The notes below the pieces were generated by a model that saw only the letters and a program-made list of their open reading frames with translations, was not told where the DNA came from and ran no database searches. Shown in pieces: positions 1 through 8,834 of a stretch of 64,000 bases of DNA. Within the stretch, counting starts at the first letter, position 1. Each line of letters begins with the position of its first letter. Source of the DNA: Chlorogloeopsis sp. ULAP01 (GTDB lineage: Bacteria > Cyanobacteriota > Cyanobacteriia > Cyanobacteriales > Nostocaceae); NCBI RefSeq assembly GCF_030381805.1, contig NZ_JAUDRH010000001.1:124001-188000 (forward strand), given 5' to 3'. The translations under genes were made by a program, and so were the position numbers.

Positions 1-939
1 GGCAGTAGAAATCTTTTGACAAAAAGGAAAGTTGTATTTATCTTCTAAAGATTTTTCTTGTTTTACTTCCGGCAAGTTCAATTTGCCAGTTGTACCTGCT
101 TGAATTTCAGTGGCTTGATGAAAGTACTGTAACAACTCACCATCAGGAATTTCAGGATAATTAGTTTCAGTAGCCGAGGGTAGGGCAGTTCGCCAAGTAG
201 GCAAATTTTGTTTGATATCCAATAAATCCGCCAGGGCAACAACAGCGATCGCTCCCTCCTGTTGGCGATCAATATAAAGCAGTTCGTTTATTGCCTCATC
301 CACAAAACCGCCGATTAAATGAGGGCGATAGTCACAAACAGCACTTGCTAATTCGATATTACCTAACAAATGTCCTGTATCCAGAAAAATGCGACGATAC
401 GCCCTATCTTCATAGCGCCATGCCGAACGATAGAAAACAGCTGTAACAATAATTGCCAATTGAGTATTTTCCAAGGCAGGATGCCAAAAACAAGCTTTTT
501 GCAAAGCTTGCCAAACATCACTTTCCCAATAGTGCATCAAAGAATGAGTGCGGCACTGGTAGTTATATAAACCTGGCGGTAACAGTTGAGTACCACGAGA
601 AACTACATATACTTCTGCTGGATATAAACCACCAGCACTAGGCGCTGCACGAAGATACACCGCACTTCCCATAGAAGGCATTTTGGCAGTCAGTCCATAA
701 CTACAAAATAAAAGTCGTGACAATCTTTGCCACCAATGAGCCTCAGGATTATTAGTAAAATCTTCCTGTTTTTCTTCTATATAAGGTTTGAGGTCAAAAG
801 TGGAGCCAATCTTGTACTCTTTGAATGGTACCGGCTGTTTAGCCCAGTCTAACCTCTTACTTTTTGAAGCAATCGTTTGAGGATCGTATTTAGTGCGCTC
901 GTGGTAGTGCTGTGCGATCGATTGGCGGAGTTCAGGCAT
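1..939 (-). CDS. SagB/ThcOx-type nitroreductase-like dehydrogenase (3' part beyond left edge)
   Basis: An open frame of 313 codons starts at the ATG ending at 939 and runs off the left edge without a stop. The segment RAAPSAGGLYPAEVYV, near residue 100, is the FMN-binding signature of SagB/ThcOx family flavoproteins; a long tryptophan-rich middle region follows. Family members oxidise azolines in peptide natural products or act as uncharacterised nitroreductase-like enzymes. No cyclodehydratase or precursor-peptide gene lies on the visible side, so the substrate is unknown. The family is a confident call; the specific role is not. The C-terminus cannot be seen. Confidence 0.8.
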   Translation of the reverse strand, partial: MPELRQSIAQHYHERTKYDPQTIASKSKRLDWAKQPVPFKEYKIGSTFDLKPYIEEKQEDFTNNPEAHWWQRLSRLLFCSYGLTAKMPSMGSAVYLRAAPSAGGLYPAEVYVVSRGTQLLPPGLYNYQCRTHSLMHYWESDVWQALQKACFWHPALENTQLAIIVTAVFYRSAWRYEDRAYRRIFLDTGHLLGNIELASAVCDYRPHLIGGFVDEAINELLYIDRQQEGAIAVVALADLLDIKQNLPTWRTALPSATETNYPEIPDGELLQYFHQATEIQAGTTGKLNLPEVKQEKSLEDKYNFPFCQKISTA

Positions 940-1101
940 AAGAGTTTAAATACGTTGCTGCTACATATCTTGGCATTCCTCAGCGCTATCATTTCGTCAT
1001 AATTAGTACAAACCTTAGGTTTTTATAGAATGAGCGTCAGAGGTGCATCTATTTACTAAAATTAGCATTTCACAACACCACTCAATCGGATCAAAACTTA
1101 G

Positions 1102-1491
1102 CTATTTTTGAAACGTGAGGAAATTACCGAATACACCTATGGTTTTGAAGTTATATTGAGAAACTTTTGTTGTGTAGGCACTGAAAACAAAAAAGTTTTG
1201 TTGCTCGGTTGAATTGGCGATAAATTCTTTAATGCTGCTACTTTGAAAAGTCAGTCCTGTAGCTAAACCAGATTTACAGCTATTGCTTGTAATTTTACTA
1301 ACTTCTTCCCAGAATAAACCCTGTGTTAGCTTCGGAGTGCGACAAATAGACGTTTGAATTTCAGTGGTAAGTCTTTTGGCAGCATAATCTACGTAAGTAT
1401 CTTTTTTAGGATTGGTAAATAACATTGCACTAGCAATAGTTATAAATAGAAGTGTACTTTTACCTAAACGGCTTTGTAAAATCATCTTCAT
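1102..1491 (-). CDS. DUF4359 family protein
   Basis: A protein of about 129 residues that I place in the cyanobacterial DUF4359 group, because of the pattern TNP, then YAAKRL, a CK motif, and a C-terminal NTEQQNFFVFSAY followed by GVFGNF. One hydrophobic segment near the N-terminus (STLLFITIASAMLF) suggests a membrane anchor or signal peptide, with the rest outside the cytoplasm. The frame stays open upstream to a TTG at 1743, but the family-like part begins at the ATG at 1491, so I chose that start; no clear Shine-Dalgarno is visible. Function is unknown. Confidence 0.6.
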   Translation of the reverse strand: MKMILQSRLGKSTLLFITIASAMLFTNPKKDTYVDYAAKRLTTEIQTSICRTPKLTQGLFWEEVSKITSNSCKSGLATGLTFQSSSIKEFIANSTEQQNFFVFSAYTTKVSQYNFKTIGVFGNFLTFQK

Positions 1492-1826
1492 AATGTTTTT
1501 AATGTATAGTTTCAGGGAAGAATTGGCTATTTGACTTTGAACTACAGCAGCGTATATGTCTATTTCTGAAAATTTTGAGGTAATTAAGTCAACATCAAAA
1601 CATAGATCTCCGACTTCTTTAAGAAGTCGAAGGTTTAACATAAAATTTTGAAAGAAGTACATTTTAGAGCTAAACAAGACAAGTATAAAAAGAAATAGAT
1701 TTTTGTGAATTCCTAGTTGTTTATATTGATTTTGAGCAGACAATCAACCATATGAAGGATGGTTTCTGCTCAAAAGTCTGACTAGTTAGTAAATAGTTAA
1801 TGCTGCTGAAAACACAAGCTAGAAAC

Positions 1827-2699
1827 ATGGAAAAAAAACAACTAGGAAACACGGATGTCTATGTTAGCGGTATTGGTTTGGGAGGAATGCCAATGTCACT
1901 AAGTAGACGTCCTTCAGAAACCGATTCTATCAATGTTATTCACCGTGCTTTGGATTTGGGGATCACTTTCATTGACACTGCTGATTCCTATTGCAAAGAC
2001 GAATCTGATAAGCACCATAACGAGCGACTGATTCACAAAGCGTTGCAAACTTACAATGGAGATGCAACTGATGTAATTGTGGCAACCAAGGGCGGTTTGA
2101 TGCGCCCGCAAGGCAGCTGGACACGCAATGGAAATCCAAAACACTTACGGGAAACTATTCGCGTCAGTTTTGAGGCTTTGGGTGGAAATAAACCAATTGA
2201 TGTTTGGCAGTACCACGCACCCGATTCCGACTACACAATTGAGGAATCTCTAGCACCAGCTAAAGAAGCAGTAGCTGCTGGAATGATTAAATTTGTGGGA
2301 GTTTCTAACTTTTCTGTAGAACAAATTCAACAGGCGCGAGCTATAGTTGACATTGTCTCGGTGCAAAATCAATACAATCCTTGGCATCGTCAGCCGGAAT
2401 TTGATGGTGTCTTAGAGTACTGTGAAAAAGAAGGTTTGACCTTTTTGCCTTGGAGTCCCTTTGGTGGTAGTCGCCGCCACGAAAACTTGCAAGATATTCC
2501 TGCGATCGCAAAGTTAGCTAAGGAAAAAAGTGTATCGGTTTATTGTATTGTGCTGGCGTGGTTGCGTTCCAAATCACCATGTATCTTGCCTATTCCTGGT
2601 GCTAGCAAGATTTCCAGCATAGAAGATTCGGTTCACGCTTTTGAAGTAAAATTATCTCATGATCAAGTGCAAATAATTGATCGAGAAACGGCATCATGA
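1827..2699 (+). CDS. aldo/keto reductase
   Basis: An NADPH-dependent oxidoreductase of the aldo/keto reductase superfamily, about 290 residues with a TIM-barrel pattern. Counting from the ATG at 1827, the catalytic set is visible: Asp50 and Tyr55 in DTADSY, Lys88 in ATKGG and His130 in QYHAPD. VGVSNFS and a late PIPGASK (cofactor phosphate site) also fit. An in-frame ATG at 1800 exists, but the AKR fold starts with EKKQLGNT after the second Met. It is followed after 58 bases by ilvC on the same strand, which need not be functionally linked. The substrate is unknown. Confidence 0.88.
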   Translation: MEKKQLGNTDVYVSGIGLGGMPMSLSRRPSETDSINVIHRALDLGITFIDTADSYCKDESDKHHNERLIHKALQTYNGDATDVIVATKGGLMRPQGSWTRNGNPKHLRETIRVSFEALGGNKPIDVWQYHAPDSDYTIEESLAPAKEAVAAGMIKFVGVSNFSVEQIQQARAIVDIVSVQNQYNPWHRQPEFDGVLEYCEKEGLTFLPWSPFGGSRRHENLQDIPAIAKLAKEKSVSVYCIVLAWLRSKSPCILPIPGASKISSIEDSVHAFEVKLSHDQVQIIDRETAS

Positions 2700-2757
2700 T
2701 CCGGTAAAATAACAAGTCTGCGATTAAACAGGATGCTTGCTGACGGGAGACGCACTT

Positions 2758-3753
2758 ATGGCTCGGATGTATTACGACACAGATGCAAATTTAGACCTTT
2801 TAGCCGGAAAAACAGTTGCCATCATCGGTTATGGTTCCCAAGGTCATGCCCACGCCCTTAATCTTAAGGATAGCGGTGTGAACGTGATTGTCGGATTATA
2901 TCCGGGTAGTAAGTCAGCGACTAAGGCTGAGGCAGCAGGCTTAACTGTAAAAAGTGTGGCAGATGCAGCTAAAGCAGCCGACTTAATTATGATTTTGTTA
3001 CCTGATGAGGTACAAAAAGCTGTTTATAAAAATGAAATTGAGCCTTATTTAGAAGAAGGAAATGTGTTAGCTTTTGCTCACGGGTTCAATATTCATTTCG
3101 GGCAAGTCGTGCCACCTCCTTTCGTTGACGTGATCATGGTAGCACCCAAAGGGCCGGGACATTTAGTACGGCGGACTTACGAACAAGGACAAGGAGTACC
3201 TTGTCTATTTGCTGTATATCAAAATGCTTCTGGGCAAGCGCGCGATCGCGCTATGGCATATGCTAAAGGTATCGGTGGTACTCGTGCAGGCGTTCTGGAA
3301 ACTACCTTCCGTGAAGAGACTGAAACCGACTTGTTCGGCGAACAAGCTGTGTTGTGCGGTGGTTTGAGTGCTTTAATTAAAGCCGGATTTGAGACTTTAG
3401 TTGAAGCCGGGTATCAGCCAGAGTTGGCTTATTTTGAATGTCTTCACGAAGTCAAATTGATTGTTGACTTAATTGTGGAAGGTGGACTTGCCAAAATGCG
3501 TGATAGTATTTCCAATACTGCGGAATACGGTGATTATACCCGTGGCCCCAGAGTTGTGAATGAGCAAACGAAAGCAGAAATGAAGAAGATTCTGCAAGAA
3601 ATTCAAACTGGGCAATTTGCACGGGAATTTGTCCTAGAAAACCAAGCTGGTAAACCTGGATTTACTGCTATGCGTCGTAAAGAAGCTGAACACTCCATCG
3701 AGGAGATTGGTAAAGATTTACGAGCTATGTTTAGTTGGATGAAGAAGGATTAA
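2758..3753 (+). CDS. ilvC: ketol-acid reductoisomerase (NADP+)
   Basis: The second enzyme of branched-chain amino acid synthesis. It converts acetolactate or acetohydroxybutyrate to the dihydroxy acid with Mg2+ and NADPH in the cytoplasm. The Rossmann motif GYGSQGHAHALNL lies near residues 26-38, HGFNIHFG holds the catalytic His, and ETETDLFGEQ carries the metal ligands. At 331 residues it matches the short class I enzyme. The ATG at 2758 (MARMYYD) is the family's usual start; an in-frame ATG seven codons upstream is less likely. Gene context does not suggest an ilv operon. Confidence 0.97.
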   Translation: MARMYYDTDANLDLLAGKTVAIIGYGSQGHAHALNLKDSGVNVIVGLYPGSKSATKAEAAGLTVKSVADAAKAADLIMILLPDEVQKAVYKNEIEPYLEEGNVLAFAHGFNIHFGQVVPPPFVDVIMVAPKGPGHLVRRTYEQGQGVPCLFAVYQNASGQARDRAMAYAKGIGGTRAGVLETTFREETETDLFGEQAVLCGGLSALIKAGFETLVEAGYQPELAYFECLHEVKLIVDLIVEGGLAKMRDSISNTAEYGDYTRGPRVVNEQTKAEMKKILQEIQTGQFAREFVLENQAGKPGFTAMRRKEAEHSIEEIGKDLRAMFSWMKKD

Positions 3754-4245
3754 TTAAATAAAGGCAGAGGGCAGAGAGCAGCGCACCCTTGCGGGTTAAG
3801 CGCGTCGAGTGCGATTGCCCAGAGGCAGAAGGCAGAAGGAGATCAATACAAATTGCAATGCCATAATACTACCCTGCACAAATCCGAGTAACAGACATCT
3901 ACAAGTCTGGAAACTCGATTAACGTAACGATTCTTCTGCCACAAAATCTCAAGCCCCTGAATTTCTTAATGAAGAAGGTAAAAGGTTTTTTTGATATCCA
4001 TAGTGCCAGACAAAAGGTGTTCTTGTTTGAAACTCCTGGATTTATCTATTATGTTCCTTCTGCCTCTTTGAAGCTTTGAGCCTCCTTGTAGAGGAGCAAC
4101 GCTTTCGGAGGAAACCTCCCTCCGGGTACTCTAACGAGAACCCGCTTCGCGTGTACGCAGTCGCCACAAGTCGGGGAACCCGCCCAAGGCGCTGCTCACC
4201 GCACCCTTGCGGGAAGTCGCTCCGCGCCTACAAACTTCTCTCTGC
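3754..4245 (+). other. gene-free stretch built from repeats
   Basis: About 490 bases between ilvC and moaB. It opens with GGCAGAG heptamers (3763-3776), then a GC-rich piece and more heptamers (near 3822-3840). A plain AT-rich segment follows, then the 167-bp dispersed repeat (4071-4237), then heptamers that run into the end of moaB. A 70-codon open frame from a TTG lies in the repeat, but its translation is only the repeat read in one frame, so I do not call a gene. Confidence 0.7.
4071..4237 (+). repeat. 167-bp dispersed repeat, copy A
   Basis: A GC-rich element whose reverse complement recurs at 49321-49487 with the same length, six substitutions and no indels (about 96% identity by eye). 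It holds several short internal palindromes, such as GGAGGAAACCTCC. The identical length in an otherwise AT-rich setting suggests a mobilised element with defined ends rather than chance drift. No transposase is encoded. Confidence 0.9.
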
Positions 4246-4764
4246 CTACTGCCTTCTGCCTTCCAAACGTAGTAACCCAACCAAGTGAGGGAGTTCTGGC
4301 AAAATCAGTTTTTCCATTGCCAGTCGTACAGCATTGCTGGAACCAGGAAGGGAAAATATTAATTTACTTTGATAAATACCGCCAACAGCACGAGATGCGA
4401 TCGCCCGCGAACCAATTTCTTGATAGCTTAAAAAGCGAAATAATTCCCCAAATCCAGGCAAAGTTTTTTCAAGTAATTTTTCTATGGCATCGTAGGTAGT
4501 GTCTCTAGGTGCAATGCCCGTACCGCCATTGAAAATTACAGCATCCAAATTAGAATTTTTACCCAGCACCTCTAACTGCTCCTGAATCTGAACTGGTTCG
4601 TCTTTGATAATCGTGTAAGCTCCTATCGTGTGGCTAGCATCACTGAGTAATTGCTGAATTAACTGACCACTTTTATCATTTTCTTTGGAGCGTGTATCAC
4701 TGACGGTAACAACAGCACAAATGACTGTGATTCTTGATTGCTCAGGGTGTGGCTGGTACATCAT
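4246..4764 (-). CDS. moaB: molybdenum cofactor biosynthesis protein B (MoaB/MogA fold)
   Basis: A 172-residue protein of the MoaB/MogA family, which adenylylates molybdopterin before metal insertion. Signatures are VTVSDTRS near the N-terminus, FNGGTGIAPRDTTYDA in the middle (the substrate-binding GGTG loop) and SLPGSSNAVRLAM near the end. Its last residues (EGRRQ) and its TAG stop are encoded by GGCAGAA-type heptamers that continue downstream, so the C-terminus has been set by a repeat. No other moa genes are adjacent. Two ATGs in a row allow a start one codon later. Confidence 0.9.
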   Translation of the reverse strand: MMYQPHPEQSRITVICAVVTVSDTRSKENDKSGQLIQQLLSDASHTIGAYTIIKDEPVQIQEQLEVLGKNSNLDAVIFNGGTGIAPRDTTYDAIEKLLEKTLPGFGELFRFLSYQEIGSRAIASRAVGGIYQSKLIFSLPGSSNAVRLAMEKLILPELPHLVGLLRLEGRRQ

Positions 4765-4857
4765 AATCTTTTAAATATGGGGATAAAAATATAGAAATAT
4801 AGGGAGAGATTTCTCCCCCTACTCCCCACTGTCATCTTAAACAGTGATAGCAGTTTA

Positions 4858-5193
4858 TTAAGTTTTATTAAATCCCAAGCCATTTTCTTCTGCATATCGC
4901 TGCATAAATCGCATAAAGCGCTCCCATTCTTCTGGAGATTTCATTACATAAACGGCTTCTAATGCTTCTGGCTTACCGTTGATAAATCTACCTTTAACTT
5001 CGCGGGTAACTAGTTCGCCCTCTTCATCAATCAAATACATACCTGTGATTTCATCGGTGCTGCCGTTGCTTAATGCTTTAGGATTTTGAAAAATGAACGT
5101 CGCTGTACCACTGTTACCAGTTCGCGATCGCGTTAAACGTACTTCTGGAATTACTTCCTCGTTGACACCTTTAGAAAACTGAATTGTTGCCAT
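4858..5193 (-). CDS. psb28: photosystem II assembly protein Psb28
   Basis: A 111-residue soluble protein matching Psb28, a factor that binds the cytoplasmic face of the CP47/cytochrome b559 region during photosystem II assembly and repair. The family pattern is clear: IQFSKGVNEEVIPEVRLTRS, then TATFIFQNP, TGMYLIDEEGEL, a REV-KGRFING stretch and KSPEEWERFMRFMQRYAEEN near the end. Length is typical. It lies alone between moaB and dtd on the same strand, with gaps of about 90-110 bases. Confidence 0.95.
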   Translation of the reverse strand: MATIQFSKGVNEEVIPEVRLTRSRTGNSGTATFIFQNPKALSNGSTDEITGMYLIDEEGELVTREVKGRFINGKPEALEAVYVMKSPEEWERFMRFMQRYAEENGLGFNKT

Positions 5194-5306
5194 GATGAGT
5201 GAATTTAAAGTTTTGTGATGGTTAAACTAATATTCTCTCATTATTTAGTACTAAGTAGTATTAAGCAGTCTTGATGCGGCTGAAATCTTTGTCTACGTAA
5301 AAATAA

Positions 5307-5759
5307 CTAATTAGCTTCTTTTTCTAGTAACAAAGTTACAGGGCCATCGTTTTCAATAGACACTTGCATCATAGCTCCAAATTTACCAGTTTCTACCCTT
5401 AAACCACTTTCGCGTAACTTAGTAACAAAACTGTTATATAAATCTTCAGCTGTTTGGGGAACTGCTGAACGGTCGAAAGAAGGACGGCGCCCTTTGCGAC
5501 AATCACCGTAAAGAGTAAACTGACTTATTACCAATAACTCGCCGTCAATTTCTTGTACAGATTTTTGCCAGCGCTCCCCACCTTCGCGATCAGGAAATAG
5601 CCGCAACTCCAAGCATTTACGTACCATCCAGTCAAGCTCGGCATCAGTATCAGTTTCGGCAATACCAACAAGTAAATTTAATCCTCGTCCAATTTTGCCG
5701 ACAATTTCACCGTCAACGATAACTTGAGATGATTTGACTCGTTGGATGATAACGCGCAT
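5307..5759 (-). CDS. dtd: D-aminoacyl-tRNA deacylase
   Basis: A 150-residue DTD-family enzyme that hydrolyses D-aminoacyl-tRNA (and Gly-tRNA-Ala), keeping D-amino acids out of translation. It begins MRVIIQRV and contains the active-site motifs SQFTLYGD and, near the C-terminus, NDGPVT, with FGAMMQV before it. Length is normal. Downstream it is followed by psb28 on the same strand; upstream are repeats and the COG0523 GTPase gene. Confidence 0.95.
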   Translation of the reverse strand: MRVIIQRVKSSQVIVDGEIVGKIGRGLNLLVGIAETDTDAELDWMVRKCLELRLFPDREGGERWQKSVQEIDGELLVISQFTLYGDCRKGRRPSFDRSAVPQTAEDLYNSFVTKLRESGLRVETGKFGAMMQVSIENDGPVTLLLEKEAN

Positions 5760-5760
5760 A

Positions 5761-6007
5761 ACTAGGGATTAGGGATTAGGGAGCCAGCCGCTCAACGGGG
5801 GGAAGCCCCGTTGAGCGGACTGGCGTGATCGGGGGATCGGTGACTGGGTACTGGTGATTGGGTACTGGGAAGAAGAGGACACGGTGACACACAAAGGAGA
5901 AAGATTTCCCCATGTCCACGCCAGTCGCGACAACGGAAGAAACCTCTAAGGGCGCGCTGGCTCCCTTGTCTCTCCTGCCTGTTGTCCTCTTCAAGCGTCC
6001 CTAGTCC
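5761..6007. repeat. repeat-filled spacer with 13-bp perfect hairpin (5788-5818)
   Basis: This gap begins with TAGGGAT-type repeats. A palindrome follows with a 13-bp perfect stem (5788-5800 pairing with 5806-5818) around a five-base GGAAG loop. Further short repeats (GTACTGG/GGATCGG types and GGACACGG) come next. The hairpin has no T-run, so it is unlikely to be a simple terminator. A 72-codon open frame here translates only repeats and is not called. Confidence 0.7.
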
Positions 6008-7114
6008 CTACTTCCCAAAGCCTTTGCCACGAGATGTAGAAGGTAAACATACGCAGTTTTCTAGTTGTTCTCGTAACTGCTCGTGATCTAGATTTTGACC
6101 AATTAACACCAATTGATTTTTTTTCTCGCCTTTCCACTCCTCATCATCGAGAGTAAAGCGCTTACCACATAGGTGGAAAATATGGCGTTTGGGACTCTCT
6201 TCAAACCACATAATTCCTTTTGCTCTAAAGACAGTATCAGGAAGCTGATTATCTAAGAAATATTGAAACTTCCTGATTGCCAAAGGTTGGTCACTTTCAA
6301 AAGATAATGAGGTAAAGCCATCATTTTCCAAATGATGGGAATGATGGTGATGATGGTGATGCTCGTGGTTATGATGATGATCGTGACCACATTCTGAATG
6401 GTCGTGATCGTGATGATGATCATGATGTTGATGCTCGTGCTCATGAGCTTCATCAGCATCAAAATACTTGTCTGACTCAAACAAACCAACACTGAGAATT
6501 AAAGGAAGCGGCACTTGCGATCGCTTGGTGTGGATAATTCTCGCTCCTTCTTTGATTTCCCGGATTTTGGCTTCTAGTGCTTGCAATTCTTCTGGCGAAA
6601 CCAAATCTGTCTTATTTAAAAGAATTACATCACCATAAGCTATTTGACTGTAAGCTGCTTGAGAATTAAATAAATCCAAGCTGTAATTTGCCGCATCTAC
6701 AACGGTAATAATCGAATCTAGACGGGTTAGATCGCGCAATTCTGTACCCAAAAATGTCAAGGCAACTGGTAGTGGATCGGCGAGTCCGGTGGTTTCAACT
6801 ACCAGATAATCGAGATTTTCTTGACGTTCCAAAACTTTGTAAACGGCATCAACCAGATCATTATTAATGGTGCAGCAAATACAACCATTATTTAGCTCCA
6901 CCATATTCTCATCTGTGGAGATAATTAGCTCGTTATCGATGCCAATTTCACCAAATTCATTTACTAAAACAGCAGTTTTTAAACCTTGCTGATTGCTGAG
7001 GATGTGATTGAGTAAAGTAGTTTTTCCGCTACCGAGAAATCCAGTAATAATTGTGACTGGTAACCCTTGTTTAGGAGAATCCATTGAATGAGATTCGGGG
7101 GTAACTGCTTGCAT
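6008..7114 (-). CDS. COG0523/CobW-type metallo-GTPase with His-rich linker
   Basis: A G3E-family GTPase, probably a metallochaperone or insertase that hands zinc or another metal to a client using GTP. Counting from an upstream in-frame ATG at 7192, the P-loop GFLGSGKT is at 51-58, the metal-binding CICC at 105-108, and a stretch of about 24 histidines in 45 residues at 247-291. A CobW C-terminal domain follows. I prefer the ATG at 7114 because the conserved part (SPKQGLPVTIITGF) follows shortly after it. It is divergent from cysS. I looked for a Zur box in the 130-base divergent gap and saw none. Confidence 0.87.
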   Translation of the reverse strand: MQAVTPESHSMDSPKQGLPVTIITGFLGSGKTTLLNHILSNQQGLKTAVLVNEFGEIGIDNELIISTDENMVELNNGCICCTINNDLVDAVYKVLERQENLDYLVVETTGLADPLPVALTFLGTELRDLTRLDSIITVVDAANYSLDLFNSQAAYSQIAYGDVILLNKTDLVSPEELQALEAKIREIKEGARIIHTKRSQVPLPLILSVGLFESDKYFDADEAHEHEHQHHDHHHDHDHSECGHDHHHNHEHHHHHHHSHHLENDGFTSLSFESDQPLAIRKFQYFLDNQLPDTVFRAKGIMWFEESPKRHIFHLCGKRFTLDDEEWKGEKKNQLVLIGQNLDHEQLREQLENCVCLPSTSRGKGFGK

Positions 7115-7246
7115 AGCGCTGCTGTTAAAAAAGTCAAAATAGAAATGTAGCGCAGAGAGTCCAGAAAACTCTAGCATAGGGATACTGGACATACATCCTA
7201 GCTACTCTAATTTATTATTGCGTATATCATTCAGTATTACTGTGTT

Positions 7247-8761
7247 ATGACCCTAACTGTTTACAATACTCTCACTCGTCGCCAAGAACCCTTTGAAACT
7301 GTCGAACCAGGAAAGGTAAAAATGTATTACTGCGGCGTGACGGTGTACGACTATTGCCATTTGGGTCATGCTAGAGCTTGTATTGTTTGGGACGTTGTGC
7401 GTCGCTACCTACAATTCATTGGCTATGACGTGCGTTTTGTCCAGAATTTTACCGATATTGATGACAAAATCCTCAATCGAGCACGGCAAGAAGGCTCATC
7501 AATGAAAGCTGTCGCCGATCGCTTTATCAAAGCCTATTTTGAAGATATGCGGCAGTTGAAAATTAAAGACGCTGATGAGTATCCCCGTGCAACTCACACG
7601 ATGAATGGCATTCAACGGCTGATTCACGATCTAGAAAACAGAGGTTACGCCTACCCTGCGGAAGGTGATGTCTACTACGCTGTGCGCCAATTTCCTGAGT
7701 ATGGGAAACTTTCTGGACGCAAGTTAGAAGATTTACAGGTTGGTGCTAGTGAACGAGTAAATGTAGACGATCCAGATTATCAGAAGAAAAGAGAGCCGTT
7801 TGACTTTGCCTTGTGGAAAGCAGCAAAATCAGGAGAACCTTATTGGGAGTCACCTTGGGGTAAAGGACGTCCAGGGTGGCATATTGAGTGTTCTGCGATG
7901 GTACGCGATCGCCTGGGTGAAACTATTGACATCCACGCTGGCGGTGCTGATTTGATTTTTCCCCACCATGAAAATGAAATTGCCCAATCTGAGGCAGTGA
8001 CGGGTAAACCATTAGCTCGTTACTGGCTGCACAACGGCATGGTGAAAGTCGATGGTGAGAAAATGTCTAAATCTTTGGGTAACTTTATCACCATTCGCGA
8101 ATTACTGGAGCGAGGTGTAGATCCAATGGCATTGCGATTGTTTGTGTTGATGGCACATTATCGCAAACCGATTGATTTTACCGATGAAGCGATCGCTGCC
8201 GCCACCAACGGTTGGCAAACCCTCAAAGAAGGCTTGCTTTTTGGTTATAAACATGGGAAAGAACTAGGGACTAGGGACTGGGGACTAGAGACTAGGAAAG
8301 AAACTAATCAACGTGAACTAGACTCTTCCCAGTACCCAATCACCAGTACCCAGTCCCCAATGCCCGATCCCTACATAGAGCGTTTCCAAAAAGCCGTGAA
8401 TGATGACTTTAATTTTCCTGGTGGGTTAGCTGTGTTGTTTGAATTAGCTAAAGAACTGCGTCGGGAGGGGAATCTTTTGGTGCATGAAGGAAAAACCGAC
8501 ACACCACCAGAGGAGTTATTTGAACAATGGCAAACTCTACTAACCTTGGCGGGAGTTTTAGGTTTAGAAGCTCAAATTGAGGAGGAAAAACCAAATAGTG
8601 ATGGTTTAACTGATGCAGAAATTGAAGCCTTGATCCAAAAACGCCAGGAAGCCAGAAAAGCGAAGAATTTTGCTGAAGGCGATCGCATTCGCAATGAACT
8701 ACAAGCCCAAGGCATTACCCTCATAGATAAACCCCAAGGCACGGAGTGGCATCGAAATTGA
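7247..8761 (+). CDS. cysS: cysteinyl-tRNA synthetase
   Basis: A class I aminoacyl-tRNA synthetase charging tRNA-Cys. The HIGH-type motif is HLGH in YDYCHLGHAR near residue 38, the zinc site includes the CGV and HIECSAM segments, and KMSKSLGNF is the second signature. The C-terminal anticodon-binding region is present. At 504 residues it is somewhat long: residues about 339-375 (GTRDWGLETR through SPMPD) are low complexity and encoded by tandem ACTAGGG heptamers and CCCAGTA-type repeats. This is an in-frame repeat insertion that keeps the downstream domain intact. Confidence 0.96.
   Translation: MTLTVYNTLTRRQEPFETVEPGKVKMYYCGVTVYDYCHLGHARACIVWDVVRRYLQFIGYDVRFVQNFTDIDDKILNRARQEGSSMKAVADRFIKAYFEDMRQLKIKDADEYPRATHTMNGIQRLIHDLENRGYAYPAEGDVYYAVRQFPEYGKLSGRKLEDLQVGASERVNVDDPDYQKKREPFDFALWKAAKSGEPYWESPWGKGRPGWHIECSAMVRDRLGETIDIHAGGADLIFPHHENEIAQSEAVTGKPLARYWLHNGMVKVDGEKMSKSLGNFITIRELLERGVDPMALRLFVLMAHYRKPIDFTDEAIAAATNGWQTLKEGLLFGYKHGKELGTRDWGLETRKETNQRELDSSQYPITSTQSPMPDPYIERFQKAVNDDFNFPGGLAVLFELAKELRREGNLLVHEGKTDTPPEELFEQWQTLLTLAGVLGLEAQIEEEKPNSDGLTDAEIEALIQKRQEARKAKNFAEGDRIRNELQAQGITLIDKPQGTEWHRN
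8263..8371 (+). repeat. heptamer repeats inside the cysS coding region
   Basis: Five near-perfect heptamers of the form ACTAGGG or ACTGGGG run from 8263 to 8297. A short spacer follows, then CCAGTACCCAATCACCAGTA-like units to about 8371, which resemble the complement of intergenic repeats elsewhere in the window. The reading frame stays open through the whole stretch, adding about 37 residues to CysS. Confidence 0.85.
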
Positions 8762-8766
8762 AGGAT

Positions 8767-8798
8767 GAAGGATGAATTAATACAATATTTCATCCTTC
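8767..8798. terminator. 10-bp perfect hairpin after cysS (possible terminator)
   Basis: GAAGGATGAA at 8767-8776 pairs perfectly with TTCATCCTTC at 8789-8798 around a 12-base AT-rich loop, six bases after the cysS stop. No clear T-run follows, so this may be a processing or stability element rather than an intrinsic terminator. Confidence 0.4.
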
Positions 8799-8834
8799 TA
8801 TAGCTGTTCCCTATCCCCTATCCCTAATACTTTT

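Noticed and set aside
1492..1743. Upstream extension of the DUF4359 frame to a TTG
   Set aside because: The extra 84 residues do not look like part of the family and the start codon is weak.
6253..6492. An open frame of 79 codons on the minus strand opposite the His-rich region
   Set aside because: It is another reading frame of the His-codon run of the COG0523 gene; its translation is an Ile/Thr/Met repeat and it has no ribosome-binding site.
7115..7246. A possible Zur operator between the COG0523 gene and cysS
   Set aside because: I looked for a TGATAAT-type dyad and found no convincing one.
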